From Prevotella sp. oral taxon 475 (GTDB lineage: Bacteria; Bacteroidota; Bacteroidia; Bacteroidales; Bacteroidaceae): a stretch of 64,000 nt of DNA. Positions within the stretch are counted from its first letter, which is position 1. Every line of letters starts with the position of its first letter. The stretch lies in NCBI RefSeq assembly GCF_018127805.1, contig NZ_CP072334.1, forward strand, positions 970,001-1,034,000, written 5' to 3'. Shown piece after piece: positions 26,952-36,653 of the stretch. The notes below the pieces were generated by a model. That model saw nothing but the letters and a program-made list of their open reading frames with translations. It was not told the DNA's origin and searched no databases. The position numbers were made by a program, and so were the translations under genes.

Positions 26952-27875
26952 TCACCATTTCACCCGACGGATGGCGAAATAGAAGTAGGCGGTCAGGAGA
27001 GGATAGCCCACGTAGTAGAGTGTGCTGAGGCTAAAGAGAATGTAGTTGACGGCACAGACTCCGCACAGACCGAAGAGATAGAGAATGGCATCACCGAAGG
27101 GAAGTCGGTGGCGAACATCGTCGACGGTGGCCAGAGCAACGATGAGGATCGCCCATACCGAGGATAGAAACACGGAGAGCAGCGGTGGGGTGGAGAAGGG
27201 GTTGAGCGTGGGGTGATAGTAAAAGTGCTGCCAGGTGTCGGCGGCAAAGAGCTGGATGCTGGCGTAGAACGTGGCCGAGCTGGCCACGAGGAGAGCCAGC
27301 AGGGTGGGGTAGAACGAGGGGATGTCCCGAAGATGCACCAAGTAGGCGTTGGAGCGAGTGATGCGGCGGATGAGATAGGCTGCGGAGATGAGACAGATGA
27401 CGATGAGGAAGACGAGTAGGTGAGTGCTGGAAAAGATGGAGATGAACTGCGAGATGGGGTCGTCGGGGACGACGGCGGGAAGAAGCGTAGACTCGCGAGC
27501 CCAGCCAAAGGTGTTTTGGTCGCGGGCCAGCTGGATCCAGATGGAGTCGACCGGATCGGCGGACAGTATGCGGATATCGGCCACGACGAGACGGTCGTTC
27601 TTTCGGACCACGAGTGAGTCGACCGGTAGATGGTTGAGCGTCTCCTCGGGTTGTTGCTTGAGCAGGACGAGCGAATCGGCTTTGACCACAAAGTTGTAGT
27701 TGTTAGAATAATGGTGCGATGCCGAGAAAGAGAGCGAATCGAGTTGGCGTTCGCTATATTCGTGGATGGCCTCGCTGGCGTGAGGTTGACTATGATAGCA
27801 GCCCGAAAGGACTGTCAACAGGGTGAGGGCGATGATGGCGGCGGCCCATCTTCCGAGGTTTTTCTTATTCTGCAT
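26952..27875 (-). CDS. Lipoprotein with SH3-like region and C-terminal membrane helices
   Basis: 307 aa. Lipobox LTVLSGC near residue 26. Residues ~60-130 look like a bacterial SH3-type fold (LVVRKNDRLVVADIRI, DSIWIQLARDQNTFGWARES); about five membrane helices follow (LLVFLIVICLISAAYL onwards). I do not recognise a named family. The start overlaps the end of the U32 gene by 11 nt, so it belongs to the metA-U32 operon. The last residues VKW and the stop are directly next to micro-array 8. Confidence 0.65.
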   Translation of the reverse strand: MQNKKNLGRWAAAIIALTLLTVLSGCYHSQPHASEAIHEYSERQLDSLSFSASHHYSNNYNFVVKADSLVLLKQQPEETLNHLPVDSLVVRKNDRLVVADIRILSADPVDSIWIQLARDQNTFGWARESTLLPAVVPDDPISQFISIFSSTHLLVFLIVICLISAAYLIRRITRSNAYLVHLRDIPSFYPTLLALLVASSATFYASIQLFAADTWQHFYYHPTLNPFSTPPLLSVFLSSVWAILIVALATVDDVRHRLPFGDAILYLFGLCGVCAVNYILFSLSTLYYVGYPLLTAYFYFAIRRVKW

Positions 27876-29772
27876 ATAGGTTCATCTGACATTCGGCGCA
27901 GTTGAAGTCCAGACGGAATCTATGCCCGTCGGCCAACCGCAGGTAAAGCGGTTCGCGCCACGTGGGTTTCTTGCCGCCATGACGTTCACAATACCCCAGG
28001 GAGAACTTGATGCAATGGCGGCACTGCATCAGTAGGGGACGAGTAGGGCGAGAGGCGGACACTTCGAAGGCGTCGGCTGTCGCCGTAGTAAGGCCCTGCT
28101 CCTGATAAAAAGTCTTGGACAGGTGGTTGGAGATGTTGTAGAGGTAGGGGTGGCGGCGGTATTCGGGTGTCCAAGCCAAGGAGGACGTGGCGGCAAATGT
28201 GGGAGCCTCTCGGGGAGTATCGGAGAGCGTGGGGGCGGGAAATATCGGTTGTTCGGTTACGCCTCGTCGTAGATCGGCCAGCAGGCTCGAGGGGATGAAA
28301 AGGTGGTCGATGCCCGATTCGAGTTCCACCTCTTGGCAAAGATAAGGCGTGTTGCCCAGTTTGGTAAGTTGCTTGATGATGTTCTCGCGTTGTGGCTTCT
28401 GCGCCTCTTGATGCGAACAGATCCTCTCGCAGACTTTCATCCCTTCGTAGAGGTTGGTTTTCGAGCTGGAGCCGCTGGAGGTGGGGAAATCGAGAAGAGA
28501 CATTTTTAACCGGATGCCGTCGACAGTGGGTTGTAGCGTCATCTTCACGGGAATTTTTCTCACGGCGGTCTGTCGTGCCATGATTTTGGCAAAGGCCTCG
28601 TCGTTGTTGCGATGGAGGGGCGTTCCGGGTTTGAGTCCCTGTGGCATACTCAGCGGGAAGAGCCGATTGCCATCGACGCGGTTGACGCGAAAGCCTTGCA
28701 GTTCGTGGCGAGCATTGACAAAACAGAGTCCGTCGCCATTGGCAAAGGTTGCCGTTCCGGCTACGGTGAACGAGTTCCCCCGAATCTCTTTCACTCGCCC
28801 AACAGATTCGCCCATGGCTTTGGGTGTGTCGAACGAGGCAATGCCCGCCTGCCGACCTGCGGCAAAATAATTGGTGTAGCCGCGGTTGAATGTCTTTCTT
28901 AAATCGGGTTCGAAGTTATATTCCATCCGCCCGAGCGAGGCACGACGATAGCGATCGGGGTATTTTCTGATGATGTTGTCGAGCTGACGACTGTAGGCTG
29001 CAACGACGTTTTTGACATAGGCCACGTCCTTGAGTCGGCCTTCAATCTTGAACGATGAAGCCCCGGCGGCGGCCAGTTCTTCGAGGTGATCGATTTGACA
29101 GAGATCTTTCATCGAGAGTAGGTAACGTTCGCGCTCGACGACGTGCCCGTCGGCATCCACGAGGTCGAATTTCATTCGGCAGAACTGAGCACATTCTCCA
29201 CGGTTGGCACTTCTCGCAAAGCAATGCTGTGAGGCGTAGCACTGCCCTGAATAGCTTACGCAGAGTGCGCCGTGAACGAAGACCTCGAGTTCTACCTCGG
29301 GTCTTTGCTTGTGAATGTGGGCGATCTCCCTTACCGATAATTCGCGTGCCAGGACCACCCGCTCGAAACCCAGATCTGAGAGCCAGCCCACTTTTTGGAC
29401 GGTGCGGTTGTCTGTCTGCGTACTGGCGTGCAGAGCGATTCGCGGCAATTGCATTTTGAGTAGACCCATGTCTTGAATGAGGATGGCATCGACCCCTGCG
29501 CGGTAGAGTTGCCAAATCAGTTGGCGGGTGTCTTCGAGTTCGTCTTCGTAGACGATGGTGTTCACCGTGACATACACCTTGGCTGCAAAGCGGTGGGCAT
29601 AGGCAGTGAGACTAATGATGTCTTCGACCGAATTGCCCGCCGCAGCACGCGCACCGAACCGCGAGGCACCGATGTAGACGGCATCGGCTCCGTGGTCGAT
29701 GGCCGCCATGCCGCACTCCAGATTTTTAGCTGGAGCCAGCAGTTCGAGGGGTTTTGTTGAAGAAATCTTCAC
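27865..29772 (-). CDS. U32-family peptidase / RNA-modification protein
   Basis: 635 aa, GTG start at 29772 overlapping the metA stop by 4 nt (GTGA). The N-terminal U32 domain shows LELLAPAKNLECGMAAIDHG and ADAVYIGASRFGARAAAGN. The Cys cluster that binds an iron-sulfur cluster in relatives is in ELEVFVHGALCVSYSGQCY and GECAQFCRMKF. A C-terminal DUF3656-type half is present. The family was named as collagenase-like peptidases, but members such as E. coli RlhA act in tRNA or rRNA hydroxylation, so RNA modification is more likely. Confidence 0.88.
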   Translation of the reverse strand: MKISSTKPLELLAPAKNLECGMAAIDHGADAVYIGASRFGARAAAGNSVEDIISLTAYAHRFAAKVYVTVNTIVYEDELEDTRQLIWQLYRAGVDAILIQDMGLLKMQLPRIALHASTQTDNRTVQKVGWLSDLGFERVVLARELSVREIAHIHKQRPEVELEVFVHGALCVSYSGQCYASQHCFARSANRGECAQFCRMKFDLVDADGHVVERERYLLSMKDLCQIDHLEELAAAGASSFKIEGRLKDVAYVKNVVAAYSRQLDNIIRKYPDRYRRASLGRMEYNFEPDLRKTFNRGYTNYFAAGRQAGIASFDTPKAMGESVGRVKEIRGNSFTVAGTATFANGDGLCFVNARHELQGFRVNRVDGNRLFPLSMPQGLKPGTPLHRNNDEAFAKIMARQTAVRKIPVKMTLQPTVDGIRLKMSLLDFPTSSGSSSKTNLYEGMKVCERICSHQEAQKPQRENIIKQLTKLGNTPYLCQEVELESGIDHLFIPSSLLADLRRGVTEQPIFPAPTLSDTPREAPTFAATSSLAWTPEYRRHPYLYNISNHLSKTFYQEQGLTTATADAFEVSASRPTRPLLMQCRHCIKFSLGYCERHGGKKPTWREPLYLRLADGHRFRLDFNCAECQMNLYAE

Positions 29773-30686
29773 TTGATGTCGTCGATGTTATAGGGTGTTT
29801 CCTGATAGACGTAATAGTTGATCCAGTTGGCGAAAAGCAGATGAGCGTGTGCACGCCAGGTGACCAGCGGTGGATTCTCGGGATTATTGTCTTGATAGTA
29901 GTGGGCGGGCAGGGGTACGTCCGAACGTTTTCCCCGGTCGCGCCGATATTCTGCGTCGAGTGTGTTGGGGGCGTATTCCAGATGACCGGTGATGAAGAAT
30001 TCGCGTCCCTCGCGGGCCATCACCATGCTTACGCCGCAGTCGGTCGATTCGGCGATGAGGGTCAGTTCGGGATGCGAGAGGATGTCTTCGCGTCGCACCT
30101 CTGTGTGTCTGCTGTGGGGCATAGAGAAGACATCGTCGAAGCCGCGGAAGATGGGCAATTGCGGTTGTAGTGGCGTTTGTGGGAACACGCCGAACATTTT
30201 CTCCTTGAGAGTTTGTTTGGGGATGCCGTAGTGGTGGTAAAGACCGGCCTGTGCTGCCCAGCAGATGTAAAGTGTGCTTGTGACGTGGGTGCGGGCCCAG
30301 GAGAAGATTTCGGTCACTTCACGCCAATAGCTCACCTCTTCGAAGTTCATCTGTTCGACAGGGGCACCGGTGACAATCATTCCGTCGTATTTTTTTTGGC
30401 GCATGGTGTCGAAGTCTTCGTAGAAGCTCATCATGTGTTCGATGGGCGTGTTTTTGGGCGTATGACTGCGTAGCCGCATAAAACTGATTTCGAGTTGCAG
30501 GGGTGTGTTGGAGAGTAAGCGCACGAGATCGGTTTCGGTGGTGATTTTGAGTGGCATGAGGTTGAGGATGACGATTCGCAGCGGACGAATGTCTTGTCTG
30601 GCAGCACGCGAGTGGTTCATCACGAAGATGTTCTCTTTTTTGAGGAGTTCTATGGCGGGGAGCCGATCGGGTAGGCGTAATGGCAT
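29769..30686 (-). CDS. metA: Homoserine O-acetyltransferase, MetA type
   Basis: 305 aa. Activates homoserine for methionine synthesis. The acyl-enzyme nucleophile is Cys142 in YICWAAQAG, with His in GHLEY. Residue 111, in GAPVEQ, is Glu; in the MetA family Glu at this position is associated with acetyl-CoA use, and Gly with succinyl-CoA, so acetyltransferase activity is inferred. The start is MPLRLPDRLP at 30686; an upstream extension to 30803 runs through the hairpin region and lacks family similarity. First gene of an operon with U32 and the lipoprotein gene. Confidence 0.93.
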   Translation of the reverse strand: MPLRLPDRLPAIELLKKENIFVMNHSRAARQDIRPLRIVILNLMPLKITTETDLVRLLSNTPLQLEISFMRLRSHTPKNTPIEHMMSFYEDFDTMRQKKYDGMIVTGAPVEQMNFEEVSYWREVTEIFSWARTHVTSTLYICWAAQAGLYHHYGIPKQTLKEKMFGVFPQTPLQPQLPIFRGFDDVFSMPHSRHTEVRREDILSHPELTLIAESTDCGVSMVMAREGREFFITGHLEYAPNTLDAEYRRDRGKRSDVPLPAHYYQDNNPENPPLVTWRAHAHLLFANWINYYVYQETPYNIDDIK

Positions 30687-30754
30687 TTCTTCTTCTGTTT
30701 GGCTTGTCGGGGAGTCCCGAAGGCTTTTTTTTCTGTTGTCGAGATGGAAAGGCG

Positions 30755-30790
30755 ATGGGTTCGGAGAGGATTTTTGCTCTCCGAACCCAT
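30755..30790 (-). terminator. 14-bp perfect hairpin between pepO-type gene and metA
   Basis: ATGGGTTCGGAGAG pairs with CTCTCCGAACCCAT around an 8-nt loop. There is no T run directly after it in the minus direction, so it may be a 3'-end stabilising hairpin or attenuator rather than a full terminator. Confidence 0.6.
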
Positions 30791-30818
30791 GTTTTCGACC
30801 CAATGGTTTCTTTCTAAC

Positions 30819-32846
30819 TTACCACAACGACAGGCGTTGCTCTTTGGGGAGGTAGAGTTTGTCACCGGGTTTCACATCGAAGGCTTCATACCAGGCATCG
30901 ATGTGGGGCAGGGCACCGTTCACGCGCCACATACCCAGGGCGTGGGGGTCGCGTTTGGTGCGGTTGCGAATTTCCTGTTCGGTGATGTTCTGTCCCCATA
31001 CGCCGGCGTAGGCCAGGAAGAAGCGTTGGTCGGGGGTAAATCCGTCGATGGTTTTGAGATGTTTCTTGGCTGTGGCGTTTTTGAAGGCTTGATAGCTCAC
31101 TTGCAGTCCGCCGTGGTCAGCAAGATTTTCGCCCAGGGTGAATCGGCCGTTGGCGTTGAGGTCGGGGAGCACTTTGATGGCCGAGAAGAAGTCGGCGTAG
31201 AGTGTGGCGCGTTCTTCGAAGCCTTTGGCGTCGGCAGCGGTCCACCAGTCTTGCATATTCCCGCTGTCGTCGTACTGTCGGCCTTGGTCGTCGAAACCGT
31301 GTGTCATCTCATGTCCGATGACCACGCCGATGGCTCCATAGTTGAACGCTTCGTCGGCTCGTGGGTCGAAGAAGGGGCGTTGGAGGATGCCGGCGGGGAA
31401 GCAGATTTCGTTGGTCGTGGGATTGTAATAGGCGTTGACGGTTTGTGGTGTCATGAGCCACTCGTCGCGGTCGACGGGGCGTCCGGCTCGTTCTTCGATG
31501 TGTCGGTCGTGTGCGAATTTGCGGCAGGCCATCACGTTTTCGTAGTAAGATTTTGCCGGATCGATGGTCAGTCGGCTGTAGTCGATCCACTTATTTGGAT
31601 AACCGATTTTGACGTAGAACTTATCGAGTTTCTTATGTGCAGCGGCTTTGGTGGTATCGCTCATCCAGGTTTGTGCGTCGATGCGTTGGCCCAGTGAGAT
31701 TTGAAGATTACGGACGAGTTGTTCCATCATTTTCTTGGAGGATTCGGGGAAGAATCTGCTGACATACATTCGTCCGAGGGCCTCGCCCATTTGTGCTTCC
31801 ACCTGGTTGGTGGCGCGTTTCCAGAGGGGGTAGTCTTCTTGGCGTCCGCTCATGGTTTTGCCGAAGAAGAGGAAGTTGGCTTCTCGGATTTCGTCGGTGA
31901 GATAGGCGGCCGAACTTTGGATAACGTCCCACTGCATGAGTGCGCGCAGATCGGCGGCGGTAGCGGCGGCCGAGAGTTTGTCGTAGCCGGCGAGGAAGTC
32001 GGGTTGTCCCACGACGAGTTTCTGAATGTAGGCCGACTGGATGCCCTCGGCGTTGGCCAGTTGTTCGAGCGGGATGTTGGGGTATTGGGTTTGAAACTCT
32101 TGAAGCGTCATTTTGTTGTAGTTGGCTTGCGGGTCTCGCAGTTCGGTGACGCTTTTCGAGACGAGTGCCAGTGCTGTTTCGGCGCGGAACACGGCGTCGG
32201 CCTTTTCTTGTGCCTGTGTCTCGGAGAAGCCGTAGAGGCGGAACATGCGGGCCAGATGTTGGCGGTAGGCTTGTCGGATGTCGCGGGTGGCCTCGTCGTT
32301 GTTGAGGTAGTAGTCTTTCTGCCCCAGGGTGAGTCCGCCCTGACCGATGCTAAGGATATTCATCGTGACGTTTTTCTCGTCGGCTCCGAAGTAGGAGCTG
32401 AAGCCGATACCGTATCCGCTGTCGGCGTATTTGAGTTGCAGTGCTTGGAGCTGGGCTTTGGTTGGTGCGGCTTCCATTTCGTCGAGCAGAGCTTTGACGG
32501 GCTGGAGTCCTTCGCGGTTGCGCCGGGCGGAGTCGAGGGCCAGCTTATAGAAGTCGGATAGTTTTTGTTCCATCGTTCCGCGTCGGTAGGTTTTCTTGAG
32601 CAGATCGCTCAGGATGGCGTTGATGCGTTTGTTGTTGTCTTCTTGCAGTTGGTCGAAGCTGCCGAATCGGGAGTAGGCTGCGGGCAGGGGATTTCTTTTC
32701 TGCCAGCCACCGGTGGCGAATTGGTAGAAGTTGTCTGCCGGTCGAACGGTTTTGTCGAGGTTGACGGTCTCGATTCCCGATTGTCCTTGGGCCATTCCCA
32801 CGATTGGGGCGGCTGCCATGGTGATGGTCATCATGAGATGTTTCAT
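30819..32846 (-). CDS. M13-family (neprilysin/PepO-type) zinc metallopeptidase
   Basis: 675 aa, signal peptide MKHLMMTITMAAAPIVGMAQ. Zinc ligands are in VIGHEMTHGFDD (HExxH) and in ENLADHGG; NAYYNPTTNEICFPAGIL is the substrate-binding region of the family. The C-terminal block reads VNGALPHIDAWYEAFDVKPG. It works in the periplasm or on the surface, cleaving oligopeptides. It is followed at 30755-30790 by a hairpin. Confidence 0.93.
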   Translation of the reverse strand: MKHLMMTITMAAAPIVGMAQGQSGIETVNLDKTVRPADNFYQFATGGWQKRNPLPAAYSRFGSFDQLQEDNNKRINAILSDLLKKTYRRGTMEQKLSDFYKLALDSARRNREGLQPVKALLDEMEAAPTKAQLQALQLKYADSGYGIGFSSYFGADEKNVTMNILSIGQGGLTLGQKDYYLNNDEATRDIRQAYRQHLARMFRLYGFSETQAQEKADAVFRAETALALVSKSVTELRDPQANYNKMTLQEFQTQYPNIPLEQLANAEGIQSAYIQKLVVGQPDFLAGYDKLSAAATAADLRALMQWDVIQSSAAYLTDEIREANFLFFGKTMSGRQEDYPLWKRATNQVEAQMGEALGRMYVSRFFPESSKKMMEQLVRNLQISLGQRIDAQTWMSDTTKAAAHKKLDKFYVKIGYPNKWIDYSRLTIDPAKSYYENVMACRKFAHDRHIEERAGRPVDRDEWLMTPQTVNAYYNPTTNEICFPAGILQRPFFDPRADEAFNYGAIGVVIGHEMTHGFDDQGRQYDDSGNMQDWWTAADAKGFEERATLYADFFSAIKVLPDLNANGRFTLGENLADHGGLQVSYQAFKNATAKKHLKTIDGFTPDQRFFLAYAGVWGQNITEQEIRNRTKRDPHALGMWRVNGALPHIDAWYEAFDVKPGDKLYLPKEQRLSLW

Positions 32847-32887
32847 AAGTTTGTGAGTTTTTTTTATTGATGTGGAATATTTGTTTT

Positions 32888-32955
32888 AGGAGGGAAGGAG
32901 GGAAGGAGGGAAGGAGTGAAAGGGAGTAAAGGAGTGAAAGGGAGTTAAGACGAAT
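32888..32955 (-). repeat. ACTCC micro-array (site 9) with AGGGAAGG run
   Basis: On the minus strand: CATTCGTCTTAACTCCCTTT, then CACTCC / TTTACTCCC / TTTCACTCC / TTCCCTCC repeated. It connects directly to a single 41-bp core unit at 32986. Confidence 0.75.
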
Positions 32956-33030
32956 GCTTCTGCAGCCATTCTGCACACTGCAGAAGCTTCCCTGGGTGCC
33001 AGCGGCTATTCCCCGCGGCGGGGAATCTTT
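32956..33030 (-). repeat. Single copy of the 41-bp core with both hairpin types
   Basis: On the minus strand: a CCGCGG-type hairpin (ATTCCCCGCCGCGGGGAAT), core CCGCTGGCACCCAGGGAAG, then a CTTCTGCAGTGTGCAGAA hairpin. This one locus joins the two hairpin types found separately at 7052 and 11392. Confidence 0.85.
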
Positions 33031-33048
33031 CTTCCATTCATCGATCTG

Positions 33049-35577
33049 TCATTTGTCAAGTCTCAATTCCTCCCGTTCGGGATCTCGATCGATGGAGAGG
33101 GTGGAGCCGGGGGGCAGCGAGGCGGAGAGGATTTGCTCGGCCAAGAGATCTTCGATGTAGGTTTGGATGGCACGCTTGAGCGGGCGAGCACCAAACTGAA
33201 CATCGTAACCTTTCGTGGCGACGAATTCCTTTGCCTGCTCGGTGATGCAGAGTCGATAGCCCAAGGCCTCGACGCGGCGGTGGAGCCCGATGAGCTCGAG
33301 GTCGATGATGCGGCGAATGGAGGATGGGTCGAGCTGATCGAAGGTGATGATCTCGTCGAGCCGATTGAGAAACTCGGGCGCAAATTGCCTGCTCAAACTC
33401 TTCTGGATGATGCTGCGGGCATAAGCCTTGTCTTTCTCGTCGAGGGCAGAACCGAACGCGCCACCGGTGTTGAAGCCCACGCCGCGGCCAAACTCTTTGA
33501 GCTGACGCGTCCCGGCGTTGGAAGTCATAATGATGATGGTGTTGCGGAAATCGACGAGTCTGCCGTTGCCGTCGGTGAGGCGACCCTCGTCGAGCACTTG
33601 GAGAAGGAGGTTGAAAACGTTGCCGTGGGCTTTCTCAATCTCGTCGAGCAGAACGATGGAGTAGGGCTTGCGTCGCACCCGCTCGGTGAGCTGCCCGCCC
33701 TCCTCATAGCCCACGTAGCCCGGAGGCGCACCCACCAGGCGCGATACGTTGAAGGCTTCGGTATATTCGCTCATGTCTACGCGGATGAGGGCCTCGTCGC
33801 TGCCGAAGAGTTCTCGGGCCAGTCTTTTGGCCAAGTGGGTCTTACCCACACCGGTGGGTCCAAGGAAGAGGAAAACGCCAATGGGATGATGGGGGGCCTT
33901 CAGTCCGACCCGGTTGCGCAGAATGGCTCGCACCACCTTGTCGATGGCTCCATCCTGACCGATGACCGCTCGGCGAAGCTCCTCTCCCAGGCCTTTCAAC
34001 CGGAGACTCTCACTCTGGGTGATCTGCTGAACGGGCACACCGCTCATCGCCGAAACGACATCGGCCACCTCCCGTTCGGTCACCGTCTGTCGGTCGGCTC
34101 CCTCGCCGCTCATCCACTGCCGGTTCAGCTCCTCGAGTTCGCTCTCCAGTCGGTTCTGACAGTCGCGGTAGTGGGCCGCCCGCTCGTAGTCCTGATTCAC
34201 CACCGCACTTTGCTTCTTCTCCTTGGCCTCCTCCAGTTCTTTTTCTTTCTCGACAATGGCCGGCGGCACCTCCACGTGCTGCAAATGCACCTTGGCTCCC
34301 ACCTCGTCCAGGGCGTCGATGGCCTTGTCGGGGAAAGCGCGGTCGGTGACATAACGTTCCGTCAGACGCACACACGCCTGCAAAGCCTCCTCCGTGTACG
34401 AGACGTGATGATGCCGTTCGTATCGGTCTTTGATGTTTTTGAGAATCTCTAAGGTCTCCTCCGTCGTCGTGGCCTCGAGCATCACCTTCTGAAACCGTCG
34501 TTCCAAGGCTCCGTCTTTCTCGATGCTGCCCCGGTATTCGTCCAGCGTCGTGGCTCCGATGCACTGTATCGTCCCGCGCGCCAAAGCCGGTTTCATGATG
34601 TTGGCGGCATCCATACTGCCCGGCGCACTGCCTGCACCGATGAGCGTATGAATCTCGTCGATGAAGACAACAACGTCGGGATTGTTCTCAATCTCCTTGA
34701 GCAACGCCCGGATGCGCTCCTCAAACTGTCCGCGATATTTCGTACCGGCCACGATGCCGGCCATGTCTAAACTCACGATGCGCTTGTTGAAGAGCACCGG
34801 CGAGGTCTTTCTCTTGGCAATCAACTGCGCCAAACCTTCCACGATGGCACTCTTGCCTACACCCGGTTCGCCGATGATGATGGGGTTGTTCTTCTTCCGT
34901 CGGCAGAGAATCTCTACCACGCGCAGAATCTCCTTCTCGCGTCCCACCACCGGGTCGAGCTTCTCCTCGACCGCCGCCTGCGTCAGGTCGGTAGAGAAAT
35001 TGTCGAGCACGGGCGTCTTTCCACTGCTCTTGGCCGTCTGCGTGGCTGTGGCCCGGCGGCTCTGTTGTCCACCTCCGCCCTGCGAAACGGGAGCTTCCTC
35101 CTCCTCGTCCGACAGTCCCAGCTGATTCTCCGTCGGCATGGCGCGCTTCTGCCAGTAGGCCAGCGTGTCCTCATAGTTGAGGTCGTTCTTCTCCAACACA
35201 AACTTAGCACCGTTGTCCACCCTGTCATGCAGAATGGCCAACAGCAAATGTTGCACGTCTACCATCTGCGTATGCTGGATGCGCGCCTCGAGCACGGCCA
35301 ACTTCAAGATGTTGCTGGCCTTTTCGTTGAGCACCAATTCGCGGGTTGTGATGGGATTGTTCAACGCATATGCGCGCACGCGCTCTTCCAATTCTGTTCG
35401 TATCGCCTGCACGTTCACGGCCATACGCGTAAAGAGTTCGCTCACCGGCCCATCGCCTCCGCGGAGAATGCCGAGCAGAAGGTGCTCTGGCCCCACCGAG
35501 TCGCTGGCCAGTCGTGTTGCTTCCTCCCGACTGAAAGCCAGGATTTCTGAAACTTTGGGCGAAAATTGACTGATCAT
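33049..35577 (-). CDS. clpC: ClpC-type AAA+ chaperone/protease subunit
   Basis: 842 aa. Two Clp-N repeats (residues ~1-150: [20 protein letters not shown], then a second at ~80), AAA1 with Walker A GEPGVGKS, a middle segment with the UVR-like [18 protein letters not shown], and AAA2 with Walker A GPTGVGKT and [13 protein letters not shown]. This domain order identifies ClpC rather than ClpA or ClpB. It unfolds substrates for ClpP in the cytoplasm. Confidence 0.94.
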   Translation of the reverse strand: MISQFSPKVSEILAFSREEATRLASDSVGPEHLLLGILRGGDGPVSELFTRMAVNVQAIRTELEERVRAYALNNPITTRELVLNEKASNILKLAVLEARIQHTQMVDVQHLLLAILHDRVDNGAKFVLEKNDLNYEDTLAYWQKRAMPTENQLGLSDEEEEAPVSQGGGGQQSRRATATQTAKSSGKTPVLDNFSTDLTQAAVEEKLDPVVGREKEILRVVEILCRRKKNNPIIIGEPGVGKSAIVEGLAQLIAKRKTSPVLFNKRIVSLDMAGIVAGTKYRGQFEERIRALLKEIENNPDVVVFIDEIHTLIGAGSAPGSMDAANIMKPALARGTIQCIGATTLDEYRGSIEKDGALERRFQKVMLEATTTEETLEILKNIKDRYERHHHVSYTEEALQACVRLTERYVTDRAFPDKAIDALDEVGAKVHLQHVEVPPAIVEKEKELEEAKEKKQSAVVNQDYERAAHYRDCQNRLESELEELNRQWMSGEGADRQTVTEREVADVVSAMSGVPVQQITQSESLRLKGLGEELRRAVIGQDGAIDKVVRAILRNRVGLKAPHHPIGVFLFLGPTGVGKTHLAKRLARELFGSDEALIRVDMSEYTEAFNVSRLVGAPPGYVGYEEGGQLTERVRRKPYSIVLLDEIEKAHGNVFNLLLQVLDEGRLTDGNGRLVDFRNTIIIMTSNAGTRQLKEFGRGVGFNTGGAFGSALDEKDKAYARSIIQKSLSRQFAPEFLNRLDEIITFDQLDPSSIRRIIDLELIGLHRRVEALGYRLCITEQAKEFVATKGYDVQFGARPLKRAIQTYIEDLLAEQILSASLPPGSTLSIDRDPEREELRLDK

Positions 35578-35714
35578 ATCTAATGTTTCCTCTTTCTTTT
35601 TGTTGATTCATTTACTTGATGTCTGAAGACTCACTCGCCGAGATCTCAAGACTTGCTTGCAGATACCTATACACCGTATCTGATTACAAACACCGTGCCA
35701 AAGGTCCTTTCAAC

Positions 35715-35750
35715 AAAAAAAGCTAACCGGAGAAGACCGATTAGCTTTTG
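35715..35750 (-). terminator. Terminator of the tRNA-Lys pair
   Basis: On the minus strand: AGCTAATCGG-TCTTCT-CCGGTTAGCT followed by TTTTTTTG. The stem has one G-T pair. Confidence 0.85.
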
Positions 35751-35823
35751 TACACCCTTAGGGATTCGAACCCTAGACCCACTGATTAAGAGTCAGTTGC
35801 TCTACCAACTGAGCTAAGGGTGC
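35751..35823 (-). tRNA. tRNA-Lys (anticodon CTT)
   Basis: 73 nt without encoded CCA. Acceptor GCACCCT with AGGGTGT, D-stem GCTC-GAGC, anticodon stem ACTGA-CTCTTAA-TCAGT giving CTT, and T-loop GGTTCGAATCC. The first pair is G-T. Second gene of a tandem pair. Confidence 0.95.
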
Positions 35824-35848
35824 AGGCAAGAAAAATGCGGCGTAAAAG

Positions 35849-35921
35849 TACATCCTTAGGGATTCGAACCCTAGACCCACTGATTAAGAGTCAGTTGCTC
35901 TACCAACTGAGCTAAGGATGC
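35849..35921 (-). tRNA. tRNA-Lys (anticodon CTT), tandem copy
   Basis: 73 nt, identical to its neighbour except for a compensated base pair in the acceptor stem (GCATCCT with AGGATGT instead of GCACCCT with AGGGTGT). 25 nt separate the two genes. Confidence 0.95.
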
Positions 35922-35966
35922 TTCACCTCTGCATTTCCCGGAACCCCTGTCCCGTTTTTGCGTCTG

Positions 35967-35999
35967 CAAAGGTAAGTCATTATTTCGTAACATCCAAAA
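35967..35999 (-). promoter_or_regulatory. Promoter of the tRNA-Lys pair
   Basis: On the minus strand, TTTTG, 20 nt, TACCTTTG; about 45 nt before the first tRNA. Confidence 0.8.
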
Positions 36000-36073
36000 C
36001 TTTTCTTTCCTTTTTCTCGGTGTAGACGGCCATCTTTATAAAAATCAATAGGTTGCGAAGATGTTTCCCATCT

Positions 36074-36100
36074 CTTAGCTTTTGAGTTGTAAAAGCTAAG
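36074..36100. other. Perfect hairpin downstream of an orphan promoter
   Basis: CTTAGCTTTT-GAGTTGT-AAAAGCTAAG, a 10-bp perfect stem. On the minus strand it lies ~125-155 nt after the orphan promoter at 36231, so the two could bound a small RNA. No T run follows. Confidence 0.5.
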
Positions 36101-36230
36101 CTTCTTTGGACTCATTGATAATAAGTAGATATAAAATAGAAAACAAGAAAAGGGTTACGATTTGGTTACTACCCAAATTCTCTGAACTTCCTTGATTTGC
36201 TGTCGTTTCAAACAACTCTTGTTACTAGTA

Positions 36231-36262
36231 CAAAGGTAAATAAAATGTGTTGTCCGACCAAA
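36231..36262 (-). promoter_or_regulatory. Orphan minus-strand promoter
   Basis: On the minus strand, TTTG (36262-36259), 20 nt, TACCTTTG (36238-36231). No recognisable gene follows before the tRNA promoter. The -33 box is inside a longer hairpin (36251-36290). Confidence 0.65.
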
Positions 36263-36290
36263 GAAAACATTTGTTTTTTCTTGTCGGACA
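36251..36290. repeat. Imperfect inverted repeat overlapping the orphan promoter
   Basis: TGTCCGAC ... GTCGGACA outer arms, with AAGAAAA/TTTTTTCTT-type inner pairing and a short loop. It could be an operator or a structured RNA in the plus direction. Confidence 0.6.
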
Positions 36291-36425
36291 GACTTCTGTT
36301 GTCGTTTCGATGGTTTTGTCTTACTGAAATCCTCCTTGTCTTCAGCAGAAACAAGTTATGCCCTCTCTTCGTAAACTTCGCTATCAGGCATAACACATTT
36401 TACCTTTAGCATGACCGACAAAAGA

Positions 36426-36474
36426 GGCAGGGAGCTGTCTGTCGAAAGGGATTTCGACAAATCTGCTACCTGCC
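36426..36474. other. Long hairpin, possible structured RNA
   Basis: Outer stem GGCAGGGAGC/GCTACCTGCC (one mismatch) and inner stem TGTCGAAA-GGGA-TTTCGACA. The stretch 36300-36650 contains no gene that I can support. Confidence 0.55.
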
Positions 36475-36653
36475 ACATTTATGTGTGTTGGTTACACTTT
36501 TCAAGGTCTGGATTTCAGCAAGACAATTTTTCAGAGCTGTTTTAGTATTTTCCTTTTCTTGGAAGCGGTTGTAAAATCCGCATTGTTTGTCCTTGAAGAA
36601 GTCGGAGCTATTCAGGTGGTGATAAATCCCTCACTCGTTTACCTCCGACACCT

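Noticed and set aside
30687..30803. N-terminal extension of MetA
   Set aside because: Runs into the 30755-30790 hairpin, and would displace Glu111 and Cys142 from family numbering.
35912..36115. 67-codon minus-strand frame beside tRNA-Lys
   Set aside because: Covers the tRNA promoter and part of the tRNA, with no protein family features.
36251..36290. Invertible promoter for phase variation
   Set aside because: The arms are only a few bases apart, and no site-specific recombinase gene is adjacent; a hairpin is the simpler reading.
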